Positions 22,001-33,589 of a DNA stretch of 64,000 bases are shown here, piece after piece. The stretch is from assembly GCF_022539505.1 (NCBI RefSeq), contig NC_061508.1, forward strand, positions 35,644,256 through 35,708,255, read 5' to 3'. The translations under genes and the position numbers were made by a program. The DNA is from Lolium rigidum (taxonomy: Eukaryota > Streptophyta > Magnoliopsida > Poales > Poaceae). Each line of letters starts with the position of its first letter. Positions within the stretch are counted from its first letter, which is position 1. The notes under the pieces were generated by a model. The model had not been told where the DNA came from, did no database searches, and worked only from the letters and a program-made list of their open reading frames with translations.

Positions 22001-25000
22001 GTAAGCCATAAATCGTAGAAAAATCCTAAAAATATGAGGTCACTGGCATTTGAAAGATATTTAAACAGAGATTGACACACAATTGGATTTGGGTTCAAAT
22101 TGTTTCTGAAACTCTCACAAATGGATTTACAAATTTACTGCATGTCTGTACCAATTTCTTTCTCTCTGGAGTTACACAACAGATAAATGTTTGAAACTTG
22201 TTTGAGATGATTAAGAAAACATTCAGCAATCCTACAGAAGTGGAATCACTCAATTAGGTTCAAAAATGGATTTTTGATGAATTAAAAGCTAACAGCCATG
22301 TCTGCAGAACATACAGAACAAGTTTAATTCATCAAAAATCATACACAAATCATAAAAATATGAGGTCTTCTGCATCTGAAAGGTATTGAATAGTTGGTTC
22401 TTACCCAGTTGGTTTCATTCAAAAATTTGTCTCCAAGCTCCTGGTTTAATTCGACAAAGTCAGATCTGACCAGATCTTGATCTGTGAACCATTTCAGTTT
22501 CAGGAGGTCAATCGAAGTGAAACCACCGCCAAAATGAAGGTATTGAAGAGGGCTTTCACCCACAGTTGAGTTTGCTCAAAAAGATTTTGTAAAACGGGAG
22601 AAATCTAACAAACAGTGAATCTGCATGTTTTCAGAACTTTATTTACCACGGACAATCCGTAACGAATTTGAGGGTGAGACCAACGCCAAGTTGTAGATCT
22701 TTTCAATACCTATCTGTGGAACTTTGAATCACTCGATTTGGATCTGCAGACGAGATTCGGTGGATTTTACTAGATCGTACCAGAATCTGAAACAGCAAGA
22801 TAACAGAAATTACTGCAAGGTTTTGGACGAACTTTGCTCAAGAACTTCAGATCTGAGGATAGCTCAACCTTCTCCATGCTTGGACCAATATGCACCTGCA
22901 TCAAGATCCAATCTTGTGAGAGGAGAAAGGGGAAATAGAGCTGGATTCATCAAAGGTTGGGGGAGGAGAGAGTGAGAGGGGAGCTCTCATGGTGAGGGGA
23001 AGCTTGAGGAAGGAGGGGAGCTCCATCTTGGTGGCTTTCCATGGCCATGGCCGGCCATGCAAGCAAGGGGCAGCACCATTTCGTGGTGGAGGGCAGGGAG
23101 AGAGTGTGAGGGAGTGGGGAGTGAGAAGAAATGAAGCAAAGGGGAGGAGGTGGCCGGCTAGGGCCAATTTATAGAGGGAGAGGGGTGGCTGCCTCCTTTT
23201 TTGATTGGCCAAGGTGGGTGGCTGCCCATTTAATTGTTGAGGTAGTTGGGAGACAAGGCTTGTGGAGGAAGAAAGTGAGAAGCACAATGGCTGGCCGAAA
23301 TTTCTCTCCATGGCCGGCTCCTTCATGTGCCAACAACAAGTGAACAAAGAGAGAGAGATGCACAACATCCATGTGAATAGATATGTGCAAGATGTTGAGG
23401 AGAAAATGTCAAAGAGTGACTTTGATGATCATAAAAATAGGAGTAGATACATATAGATAGAAAGGAATATGAGGGTAACATGTGCCATGAGAATAAGCTT
23501 CACCACTTTGGTGGAGACCAACTTATGATGAAGATAGTTCCCAAGGTAGAGTTAATGAATAGAAGTTTTTATTTGAATCCAATTTTGGAAGGAGTGGGAT
23601 TGACCATTTGCAACAATGCATGAGCATGTCAAGGTAGATGGGATGGTGATGGGGGCTTGGTCAATGATAGAGCAAGATTAAGAGAGATGGTGAGTGAAGT
23701 ATTCATATACTCACAAGGATGAATATATTGACATTAATCATCAATTCATGAGGTCAAAGTGATGATGGAAAAGATTAGAGGATTGAGATGGGTATGATGA
23801 AATATAAGTTGCTCTTCAAATAAGAGGTCAATTGGGAGTGATTTGAAAGTATCAAATGATCATCCATTTGATCAAAAATTGGAGGATGGAGGGAATACAA
23901 TGTGGTGGATCAGAGATGTGCATAAGATGTGCAAGAGTTGCCATTTGAAAAAGGATTTAATTGAAAGGTATATGAAACACCTCAATTGTCTAGGGGAAAT
24001 TGGGAATGATCTCAAGTGGAATGGAATTTGGAAATATTGAGAGAGAACTGGTTGGAACATAGGAGTTCAAAAAGTTCTACTTACCTTCTCAAGTAAAGTA
24101 GAGTTTTTCTCAAACTTAAAATAAGCAAGAGGAAAATAAGAAGGGTATAAGTACCATAAACAAGCTTTTTGTTAAAAAGGAAGCATGATAGAAAGTAAGG
24201 TTTTAGAAATCAGTACTTTGTAGAAATGAGATGAAAGACAAAACCCATTTTAGTTCCTTGTTTTTTTTGAAGAAATATTTTGAGAAGCTTTAATAAAACT
24301 AAAGGTGGTTTTGTGGTCAAAACCAGAGAAGAAAAACAATAGGGTTTTGAGAAAGGAAACTCATTTAGAGAGGAGTGTTCTCAAGGGTAGGTGGTGGCTA
24401 CATAATGTACCCATCATTCCCACTCTTGGTTTTGTGAAGATTAAACTTGAATAAAAACAAGAGGTAAAAGTGAAGGAAGTGATCTTGAGGTTAAACATTG
24501 GATAGGGTACAATATCAAGTGAATAAATGTGCCGCAAGGATAGAATGAGACATGCAGGACGTGGAAATTGAAGAGGATGTTGCATAGATGAGATCCATGC
24601 ATTGAAGTCAACAATAACAGTTGTGGGTATAAGAGAGGGATGTAGCAAGGGGTAGATGGTACCAAGTTTTGAATTAAGGATGATTGAGCTATCTTGTACC
24701 ACAAAGAGAAAAATCAAGATGGCACACTCAAGTTGTCATCAAAAGGAGAGTTTGATGTGGTAAAAAGGAAAACAACTTTTCCTAAGTCACACATGTGTTT
24801 TATTTGGTGAGTTGCTTGTTTAACCACTAGGGGTGTTGTTCTATGAGGTAGCTCAAGACAAAACTCAACAAGCAAATCAAGACAATTCATCTACCAACAG
24901 ATCAAGGCAATTCATCATAACCAACAGATCAAGGTAATTCATCTATCTATAGTCTAAGAAAAAGTTTTTGTTCCCCCTAATTTTTGCATTAAGGACAAAT

Positions 25001-25031
25001 AAACAAGGTTGCAAAAAGGTGGGGTGTTACA
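19048..25031 (-). repeat. 3' LTR of the LARD-like element
   Basis: 5984 bp. On the plus strand it starts TGTGGGGACCCCGG and ends GGTGGGGTGTTACA; in its own orientation it begins TGTAACACCCCACC. It matches 27602-33584 along its whole length with scattered substitutions and 1-4 bp indels. Open frames of up to 162 codons in this LTR and its partner occur in non-coding repeat DNA and are not genes. Confidence 0.93.
19488..19619. repeat. 36-bp minisatellite in the LTR (about 3.7 copies)
   Basis: Unit ATAGTTTCTCTTGTGGATAT plus 16 bp, at 19488, 19524, 19560 and a partial copy from 19596. It occurs again in the other LTR at 28041-28173. Because 36 is divisible by 3 the array stays open in one frame, which explains the repeated SLVDIACERE peptide there; this is not evidence of a gene. 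Confidence 0.92.
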
Positions 25032-25033
25032 GA

Positions 25034-25067
25034 TCTTCCACCCTTAAAATAATCTCGTCCCGAGATT
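25034..25067 (-). promoter_or_regulatory. Polypurine tract and adjoining hairpin of the LARD-like element
   Basis: On the minus strand AAGGGTGGAAG (25045-25035) ends 3 bp before the 3' LTR begins, the place where plus-strand DNA synthesis is primed. Just upstream is a perfect hairpin: AATCTCG, loop GGA, CGAGATT (25067-25051). The same hairpin-plus-purine arrangement is found at 53891-53925 in the other long-LTR element. Confidence 0.8.
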
Positions 25068-25324
25068 ACTGAGTGTAGAACTATAGGGGTTGTATAGTTT
25101 AACTCAAGTTAGACTCCATTCCTCTGTCGGTGTGCCTGTTGTTGAGAGGGTCGCAACTTCAGCTTCTGGGAGACATGATAGATTTCTTCCGAGGGCAAGC
25201 TTCGTGAACGATTGACTGCTCCATGCAGGTGTTGGATCCGTAGCTTCTTCACGATCCTGGCGGAGGTTCAAGACTGTGGGAGGGTTAGTGCACCCAATGG
25301 TGCTTGAGCAGGGCTGAAAACTTT

Positions 25325-25800
25325 TTAGAGTTAGCTTTAAATTTTAGTGGAAGACGAAGTCTTCCACCCTTAAAATTGTTCACCGGGAGGGGCGTTAAAA
25401 CTGTAAGCTTCGGCCACGGGTCTTGTCGGGCGCTTCTTGGAGAAGTCATTGATCTCCTCGTCTTGAGTTGAAAACATCTTCAGAGGGCGTTGTGTAGTCC
25501 ATGGCTTCAAGAGTGGTTAGTGCTATCCCAAGTTTCCAACGGTGTGTTAGAAAGTTTTAAAATGTTAGGGTTAGCTCCAACTTTTAGTGGAAGACGGAGT
25601 CTTCCACCCTTAAGATTTTTCATCGGGTTCTCGGAAAAACTCAGAGCTTCCGCCTTGTAGTTCTGTCTGGGGCTTCGGAAGAAGTCATCGGTCTTCCGTA
25701 CTTAGTTGAAGAATCTTCAGGGGCGACGTGCAGACCACAACTTTAAGAGGCACTCACGGTGTTAACTAAACCATAGGGAACGCGCGGTGAGTTAGTAAGT
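25325..25800. repeat. Two imperfect ~240-bp tandem units in the LARD internal domain
   Basis: Both units contain TTTTAGTGGAAGACG(A/G)AGTC followed by TCTTCCACCCTTAA, then similar text to TCTTCAG and GG(C/G)G. The second starts 240 bp after the first. Each repeats the polypurine-tract-like AAGGGTGGAAGA on the minus strand and carries an 8-bp hairpin (TGGAAGAC / GTCTTCCA). Confidence 0.75.
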
Positions 25801-27585
25801 TGATGAAACGCCTGGTTGGTACCCATATGAAGCAGCAACAGGGTCGTCGGAGACAGTCTTCAGCTTGAGTGTCGGTGTTGAGCAGTTAAGAAGTGAGCGG
25901 GTAAATTACACCTAGTCTTGAGTCTTGAGGTATCTTCAGGAGCTTCACTTGATGAGGACCAGATGAACCATGCGATGTAGCTTGGCTTTGACGCTCTTGT
26001 TCTCTCATCTTGTTATACGGTGTGTTAGAGGGTAGTTTAAAAAAAAATCCTGGAGGTTAGTGCGATTATGTTCTAAGGTTAGACCAAATTAGTATGTCTT
26101 CTCGCAGAGGTGCGGTCACTCTTGAAGGTAGGGGCTTCGCTTTCTTGGCGAAGTGGAGATGCTTCAGATGACCTTGAAAGTAGTCGGCGTAGGTAGGGGT
26201 CTGAGTTAGTTTCCCTGATGGTTGAAAAACAACTGCTAACGGGTTTAGAGTTAGAGTCTTTCGTTAATCTACCCAACTAACTAGCCGTTAACAATACACC
26301 GGCGAGGCAAACTTTAATCCTATCATGGCATGCGACACCCATACAATCATAACCAGAGACAAAATACCACTAACAGAGGCTACTGGTATTTTTCCTAGAT
26401 GCACAGTAACAAAACAAGATCAACACAATTGGAATCATTCAAAAATATTTATTTTTCTATTTTTGAGACTCAAAATACTAACCAGAAACAGTGATCAAGT
26501 TTTATGTATTAAAAATCGCACAAAAATCCTAAAAATACAAGGTCAGTGGCGTCTGAAAGATAATTTCATACTGGTTCTAGGGCAATTTGAATCACATCAA
26601 TCGGAGCTACCAAACTATTTTTATTAGCAAAACAGTACACTGGCAGATTTCCATTTTTAATTTTTGTTTCGCAAATTTCAAACAATTAAAAAAAAAGGCG
26701 GGAACGTCTAAATAGCAAGACATACATGCACACAGCAAACAGATACTAACACTCAAGGCAGCACACTAGGGAACTACAAGCACTCATCAAACCAGACATG
26801 GTACTCTAAGTACCCAAAAATTCCAAATGCGCGGGGGTAGCTCAATCAAAGCGATTGAGTTTGTCCTATCCATCCTATAGGTTTGGGGCCCGGTCACATA
26901 TGTTGCCATCCTCAGCTTATTGACATCATCTTTAACAAGGATTCTCGAAGCAGTTGATGGTGAGGCGGCCGGGTGTTGAGCCGTTGATGTTGAGCCGTTG
27001 ATGTTGAAGTGGAGGCGAAAACTGCGTAGAACTTCTAGTCTCGACATCCCGGAAACATGAGGTCTTTGAAGAGGTAGCTATTGAGGTGCTCCCGAAGTCG
27101 GCAACTTCTCGTGGCTGGCCTAAAAATTACTAGTCAATAACCGAGGACTTGATTCCCAGATGACTGCAAAAAGTGCGAGTCCATGGAGGAACAAGGTCAG
27201 ATCTTTGACAGACTTTGGTGATAACCAAAGACATGTTCTTATTATTCTTTTATCTGCACACTAAGTCGGCCTCCAATCTTCAATAGTTGTTGTTGGAGAT
27301 ACGTGAGACTTCATAAAAGGTTGATCCATCTTTGACTTCGAGTCTCCGGGTCTGAGTTGGGGACATCGTCCAATATGTAGGTTTGAAGTGGATGAGACAA
27401 TAGAGCAAGAATTTTCAAACCTTTTTATAAAGCGGAGAGATAAGAATTTAGAAGCTTTGAATAAATAAGAGGAGTAGAAGCTATACTTCCGACTAAAGAA
27501 ACAATTTGTTTCATAAATAGTTTTTCCCAAGTAATTGTTTCCTAGCTAACGTCCATGCTAACTAAGGTCTCCTACAGTCAGGATA

Positions 27586-27597
27586 GCTCTGATACCA
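27586..27597 (-). promoter_or_regulatory. Primer-binding site (initiator Met tRNA) of the LARD-like element
   Basis: Minus-strand TGGTATCAGAGC, 12 of 12 with the complement of the initiator Met tRNA 3' end used by most plant LTR elements. It lies 4 bp inside the 5' LTR boundary at 27602. It fixes the element's orientation and shows that priming information is intact although no protein is encoded. Confidence 0.9.
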
Positions 27598-27601
27598 GCT
27601 C

Positions 27602-30600
27602 TGTGGGGACCCCGGACTAGCAGTCCGAAATTCCCTGTTATGTATACAGTTCACGATCCCATGATCAGTGCGTCGTGAACACATAACCGAACTGATATCA
27701 AATTACACCATCCATTACAAAGCGGAATAAGAAAATTACAACATGGTCACATGACCCATACTTACATAATAGCCTCGAAGGGCCTAACTAAACATCGAGT
27801 AGCATCATCACATCAGCAGCAGCAGTACCCAAGTCATCCGCCATAACCCTACAGGCAACTGACTGGGAAGACGTTCCTAGCTCGCATAGACGTCGCCAAC
27901 TCCTTCTTCATCTGTCGAATTCCTCCAAGTCTGGCCAAGTAAATAGCCAGGGACAAAGCCGTGAGTACATTTGGAATTGTACTCGCAAACCATCAAGAAA
28001 GATGCAAACAGAGCTAACTAAAAGAGACAAGAGAGGAAGAATAGTTTCTCTTGTGGATATAGCATGTGAAAGAGAAATAGTTTCTCTTGTGGATATAGCA
28101 TGTGAAAGAGAAATAGTTTCTCTTGTGGATATAGTATGTGAAAGAGAATCAGTTTCTCTTGTGGATATAGCATCCCGACATCTCAAGTGATGCGGACACT
28201 ATGGTGTTTCAAGGACATCTCTATATCTTTATTGAAGAAGATACTTCAAAGATAGACTACGACATCTCTATATCTTTATTGAAGAAGAGTTAGCATACCG
28301 CCATCTCAGGTGATGGGGATACTAGGGAAGTCCTATGACATCTCTATATCTTTATTAAAGAAGAGTTCCTCTACATGAAACATTAGGAACGATTTCCCCA
28401 CTTGGTCTTATTTTTCCACGACCATCTCCATATGGTCGACACACGCCCTTTTTCCGTACCCTTCCGGTACATCCAACACAACACTTTCTTTGCAAAGCAT
28501 TTATCAAAACAAAACTCAAGCCCCGAGTAAAGGTAGACCTTTGCAACCCGTCCATGACCGCGGACGCGGCTATTCGAATAGATTTGACTCGCAGAGTTTG
28601 CACACTTTCCCCACAACTATCCGGATACCTATCGTGTGGGCATCATCCCCGCATAACAACATATGCCACGACGGATACCCGGACATAACCTTTCGCCCAT
28701 CTCCACCGGCACGAGTCCTTCCCTGCGGGCTTACCCCTTCCCGGCACCCCGGCAAGCATACCTCCTTTTGAGCGTATCTCCGGCGCCATGACGAAGACCC
28801 TCGCAATCGTCCGGCTATCGGCTAAGACAGTGTATTGCCTCCTCCGGAGCGCAACCCGGCGTCGGAGGTCGTCATGACCCTCCCTAGAAAGTTGTGAAGG
28901 GTGCTCCTGCCAGCTTCAACAAACTACGGGCTAAGCCCCGTCCCACACCAGGGTAGAGTGGTTGCGCGATAAAAGTTGGGCTGGTGTACACTTATACGCA
29001 GTGCTCCTTTTTAAAACCATTTTTCCCACAACACCTTGGTTGTTCAACAAACAGCCATACACCACTTTTCCGATCATCTTTACCAAGATCCTTTGCTTTC
29101 TTAAACCATACGCTTGGGTTAACTCACCCAAGGTTTTCATAAAACATTTACAACAAGGTAAGCCTTGAGGGGTTCCCAACCTATAGTTTCATGAGTTGAA
29201 CTAGAATTGCACTACGGCCGAGATGAGAGTCATCTTGCCATAGAAGGTATAAAGGAGAAATGGGTGGATCATACTTGCTTAAGATAAGCATGTATGATGA
29301 CAACACAAAGAGGATTATACTTTCAGATTTGTGGTGCTAAATATACAACTTAGATAGTGGAGTATCACTATCCAACATACTCTCCAATATGGTACACGGC
29401 ATACTCCTCTCAAGTTGAGAATACACCAAGATCATGACATTGATAGCTCTAAACTACTAAAGTGGTGAGTGTGATGTAAGTTATTATCTTGAGAGGAAAG
29501 ATGCTCAAGTTGGGCATACAAGATGACCAAGTGGAATAGCACGGCCATGATACCATGCATCCCATAATCACAACGACAATAGTGGAGTATCACCACTAGG
29601 GAGTACTCCACTAGCAACCATACATAGATGACATATAATAAGGAGAACAACACACATAGAACTCGAGGTGCTTTGGACATCAACAAATGACATCCAACTA
29701 GACACCGAATCAGAGATCAAAAGATGGCTTGCCTTGGCTTATTTGTCCCTGGACTTCTTCAACTTCATCAATATAAGAATCCCGTCAATATAAATAAAAT
29801 CCTCGTCCGATTCCACTTCTTCTTCTTCTCCGGAATTGTTCGCATCTATCGCCGGAAAATATAAAAGGAACACAATCAATCACATTGCACCAACAAAACA
29901 AACATACAACAATCAACAACTAACCAATCAAATAAGGGCTAACTATACAAAGGACTTATAGATACCACAAAACAACTTTAAGAGAACCCATTTTATTTAC
30001 CTAGTAAAGGTATGAGAGTATCACAACTTAGCAATTGCCTCTCTCGGTTATCACCATGGTATAAACCAAACATCCCCTGGTAGATAACATCATAAAGAGG
30101 ACAAGAGAATTAGTTTGACATCAGATGCATTCACAAAACATTTTCAAACATTTTTGGAAAAGTAGAAATCAGTTTTCCTAATTTAATTTGCTCACTTAAC
30201 ACTACACAAGATTAGGAAGCAAGCAAGATACCACACCATTTGAAAACTCAAGCAAAACAATAGAACTTGTTTAAGTTGCAAAGGTTTTGTTTTTCAATCA
30301 TAAAACAAAGGTTGCCCATTTCTAATAAAAAGAGTTGGCCAAGGGTTTTAAATAAACCGAAAAGTTTTGCTTCAACAACTCATGCAGCACACACATGTTA
30401 TTTTCGGTAACCAATAAGCATGAACAGAGACTAACAGTATTTTTCCTAGAAGGCCAGTACTAATACAAGACTAACCCAATTGGATTCACTCAAAAATATT
30501 AAACCTACAATTTTAGGAATTTCTTTGAATCTGACTGTACAGAAAACAAGATCTGTAAGCCATAAATCGTAGAAAAATCCTAAAAATATGAGGTCACTGG

Positions 30601-33584
30601 CATTTGAAAGATATTTAAACAGAGATTGACACACAATTGGATTTGGGTTCAAATTGTTTCTGAAACTCTCACAAATGGATTTACAAATTTACTGCATGTC
30701 TGTACCAATTTCTTTCTCTCTGGAGTTACACAACAGATAAATGTTTGAAACTTGTTTGAGATGATTAAGAAAACATTCAGCAATCCTACAGAAGTGGAAT
30801 CACTCAATTAGGTTCAAAAATGGATTTTTGATGAATTAAAAGCTAACAGCCATGTCTGCAGAACATACAGAACAAGTTTAATTCATCAAAAATCATACAC
30901 AAATCATAAAAATATGAGGTCTTCTGCATCTGAAAGGTATTGAATAGTTGGTTCTTACCCAGTTGGTTTCATTCAAAAATTTGTCTCCAAGCTCCTGGTT
31001 TAATTCGACAAAGTCAGATCTGACCAGATCTTGATCTGTGAACCATTTCAGTTTCAGGAGGTCAATCGAAGTGAAACCACCGCCAAAATGAAGGTATTGA
31101 AGAGGGCTTTCACCCACAGTTGAGTTTGCTCAAAAAGATTTTGTAAAACGGGAGAAATCTAACAAACAGTGAATCTGCATGTTTTCAGAACTTTATTTAC
31201 CACGGACAATCCGTAACGAATTTGAGGGTGAGACCAACGCCAAGTTGTAGATCTTTTCAATACCTATCTGTGGAACTTTGAATCACTCGATTTGGATCTG
31301 CAGACGAGATTCGGTGGATTTTACTAGATCGTACCAGAATCTGAAACAGCAAGATAACAGAAATTACTGCAAGGTTTTGGACGAACTTTGCTCAAGAACT
31401 TCAGATCTGAGGATAGCTCAACCTTCTCCATGCTTGGACCAATATGCACCTGCATCAAGATCCAATCTTGTGAGAGGAGAAAGGGGAAATAGAGCTGGAT
31501 TCATCAAAGGTTGGGGGAGGAGAGAGTGAGAGGGGAGCTCTCATGGTGAGGGGAAGCTTGAGGAAGGAGGGGAGCTCCATCTTGGTGGCTTTCCATGGCC
31601 ATGGCCGGCCATGCAAGCAAGGGGCAGCACCATTTCGTGGTGGAGGGCAGGGAGAGAGTGTGAGGGAGTGGGGAGTGAGAAGAAATGAAGCAAAGGGGAG
31701 GAGGTGGCCGGCTAGGGCCAATTTATAGAGGGAGAGGGGTGGCTGCCTCCTTTTTGATTGGCCAAGGTGGGTGGCTGCCCATTTAATTGTTGAGGTAGTT
31801 GGGAGACAAGGCTTGTGGAGGAAGAAAGTGAGAAGCACAATGGCTGGCCGAAATTTCTCTCCATGGCCGGCTCCTTCATGTGCCAACAACAAGTGAACAA
31901 AGAGAGAGAGATGCACAACATCCATGTGAATAGATATGTGCAAGATGTTGAGGAGAAAATGTCAAAGAGTGACTTTGATGATCATAAAAATAGGAGTAGA
32001 TACATATAGATAGAAAGGAATATGAGGGTAACATGTGCCATGAGAATAAGCTTCACCACTTTGGTGGAGACCAACTTATGATGAAGATAGTTCCCAAGGT
32101 AGAGTTAATGAATAGAAGTTTTTATTTGAATCCAATTTTGGAAGGAGTGGGATTGACCATTTGCAACAATGCATGAGCATGTCAAGGTAGATGGGATGGT
32201 GATGGGGGCTTGGTCAATGATAGAGCAAGATTAAGAGAGATGGTGAGTGAAGTATTCATATACTCACAAGGATGAATATATTGACATTAATCATCAATTC
32301 ATGAGGTCAAAGTGATGATGGAAAAGATTAGAGGATTGAGATGGGTATGATGAAATATAAGTTGCTCTTCAAATAAGAGGTCAATTGGGAGTGATTTGAA
32401 AGTATCAAATGATCATCCATTTGATCAAAAATTGGAGGATGGAGGGAATACAATGTGGTGGATCAGAGATGTGCATAAGATGTGCAAGAGTTGCCATTTG
32501 AAAAAGGATTTAATTGAAAGGTATATGAAACACCTCAATTGTCTAGGGGAAATTGGGAATGATCTCAAGTGGAATGGAATTTGGAAATATTGAGAGAGAA
32601 CTGGTTGGAACATAGGAGTTCAAAAAGTTCTACTTACCTTCTCAAGTAAAGTAGAGTTTTTCTCAAACTTAAAATAAGCAAGAGGAAAATAAGAAGGGTA
32701 TAAGTACCATAAACAAGCTTTTTGTTAAAAAGGAAGCATGATAGAAAGTAAGGTTTTAGAAATCAGTACTTTGTAGAAATGAGATGAAAGACAAAACCCA
32801 TTTTAGTTCCTTGTTTTTTTTGAAGAAATATTTTGAGAAGCTTTAATAAAACTAAAGGTGGTTTTGTGGTCAAAACCGGAGAAGAAAAACAATAGGGTTT
32901 TGAGAAAGGAAACTCATTTAGAGAGGAGTGTTCTCAAGGGTAGGTGGTGGCTACATAATGTACCCATCATTCCCACTCTTGGTTTTGTGAAGATTAAACT
33001 TGAATAAAAACAAGAGGTAAAAGTGAAGGAAGTGATCTTGAGGTTAAACATTGGATAGGGTACAATATCAAGTGAATAAATGTGCTGCAAGGATAGAATG
33101 AGACATGCAGGACGTGGAAATTGAAGAGGATGTTGCATAGATGAGATCCATGCATTGAAGTCAACAATAACAGTTGTGGGTATAAGAGAGGGATGTAGCA
33201 AGGGGTAGATGGTACCAAGTTTTGAATTAAGGATGATTGAGCTATCTTGTACCACAAAGAGAAAAATCAAGATGGCACACTCAAGTTGTCATCAAAAGGA
33301 GAGTTTGATGTGGTAAAAAGGAAAACAACTTTTCCTAAGTCACACATGTGTTTTATTTGGTGAGTTGCTTGTTTAACCACTAGGGGTGTTGTTCTATGAG
33401 GTAGCTCAAGACAAAACTCAACAAGCAAATCAAGACAATTCATCTACCAACAGATCAAGGCAATTCATCATAACCAACAGATCAAGGTAATTCATCTATC
33501 TATAGTCTAAGAAAAAGTTTTTGTTCCCCCTAATTTTTGCATTAAGGACAAATAAACAAGGTTGCAAAAAGGTGGGGTGTTACA
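27602..33584 (-). repeat. 5' LTR of the LARD-like element
   Basis: 5983 bp, partner of 19048-25031. As the 5' LTR in minus orientation it should drive transcription. A TATA-like TATAAAT lies on the minus strand at 31727-31721, followed by a pyrimidine-rich, GC-richer leader toward 31500. The 36-bp minisatellite recurs at 28041-28173. Differences from the other LTR include AGCAGCAGCAG against AGCAGCGCGAG near 27820 and a missing T near 28590. Confidence 0.93.
31721..31727 (-). promoter_or_regulatory. Candidate TATA box in the 5' LTR of the LARD-like element
   Basis: Minus-strand TATAAAT in an otherwise GC-richer section, with CT-rich DNA downstream as in plant promoters. The matching site in the 3' LTR lies about 23168-23174. 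No start site can be proved from sequence. Confidence 0.45.
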
Positions 33585-33589
33585 CGCGT

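Larger units (their letters stand above)
25032..27601 (-). other. Non-coding internal domain of the LARD-like element
   Basis: 2570 bp between the LTRs with no open frame above about 100 codons and no recognisable gag, protease, RT or integrase motif. It holds the polypurine tract and hairpin at its left end, two imperfect ~240-bp tandem units (about 25325-25800), a stretch similar to part of the LTR (about 26360-26600), and the primer site at the right end. What is kept is what is needed in cis for reverse transcription. Confidence 0.8.
19048..33584 (-). mobile_element. LARD-like long-LTR retrotransposon without coding capacity, nested in the Tat element
   Basis: Two near-identical LTRs of about 5.98 kb flank 2.57 kb of internal DNA that holds no gag or pol. 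The ends are TG…CA. The exact target duplication CGCGT lies at 19043-19047 and 33585-33589. Orientation is minus: a primer site matching initiator Met tRNA adjoins the right LTR (27586-27597) and a polypurine tract adjoins the left LTR (25035-25045). These features fit a large retrotransposon derivative that is moved by proteins of another gypsy element, probably of the Tekay/Del type. LTR similarity is very high by eye, so insertion is recent compared with the decayed Tat host. Confidence 0.9.

Noticed and set aside
24361..24717. 118-codon minus frame repeated at 32914-33270
   Set aside because: It occurs in both LTRs only because the LTRs are identical; composition is that of AT-rich non-coding DNA.
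31455..31943. 162-codon minus-strand open frame in the LTR
   Set aside because: It lies in a GC-richer LTR leader; the other LTR copy breaks the same frame by one base, and composition is low-complexity Ser/Pro/Leu. No protein family resemblance.
19048..33584. Two ~6-kb near-identical blocks, 8.55 kb apart, as a segmental duplication or assembly error
   Set aside because: TG…CA ends, CGCGT target duplication, primer site and polypurine tract show they are the LTRs of one element.
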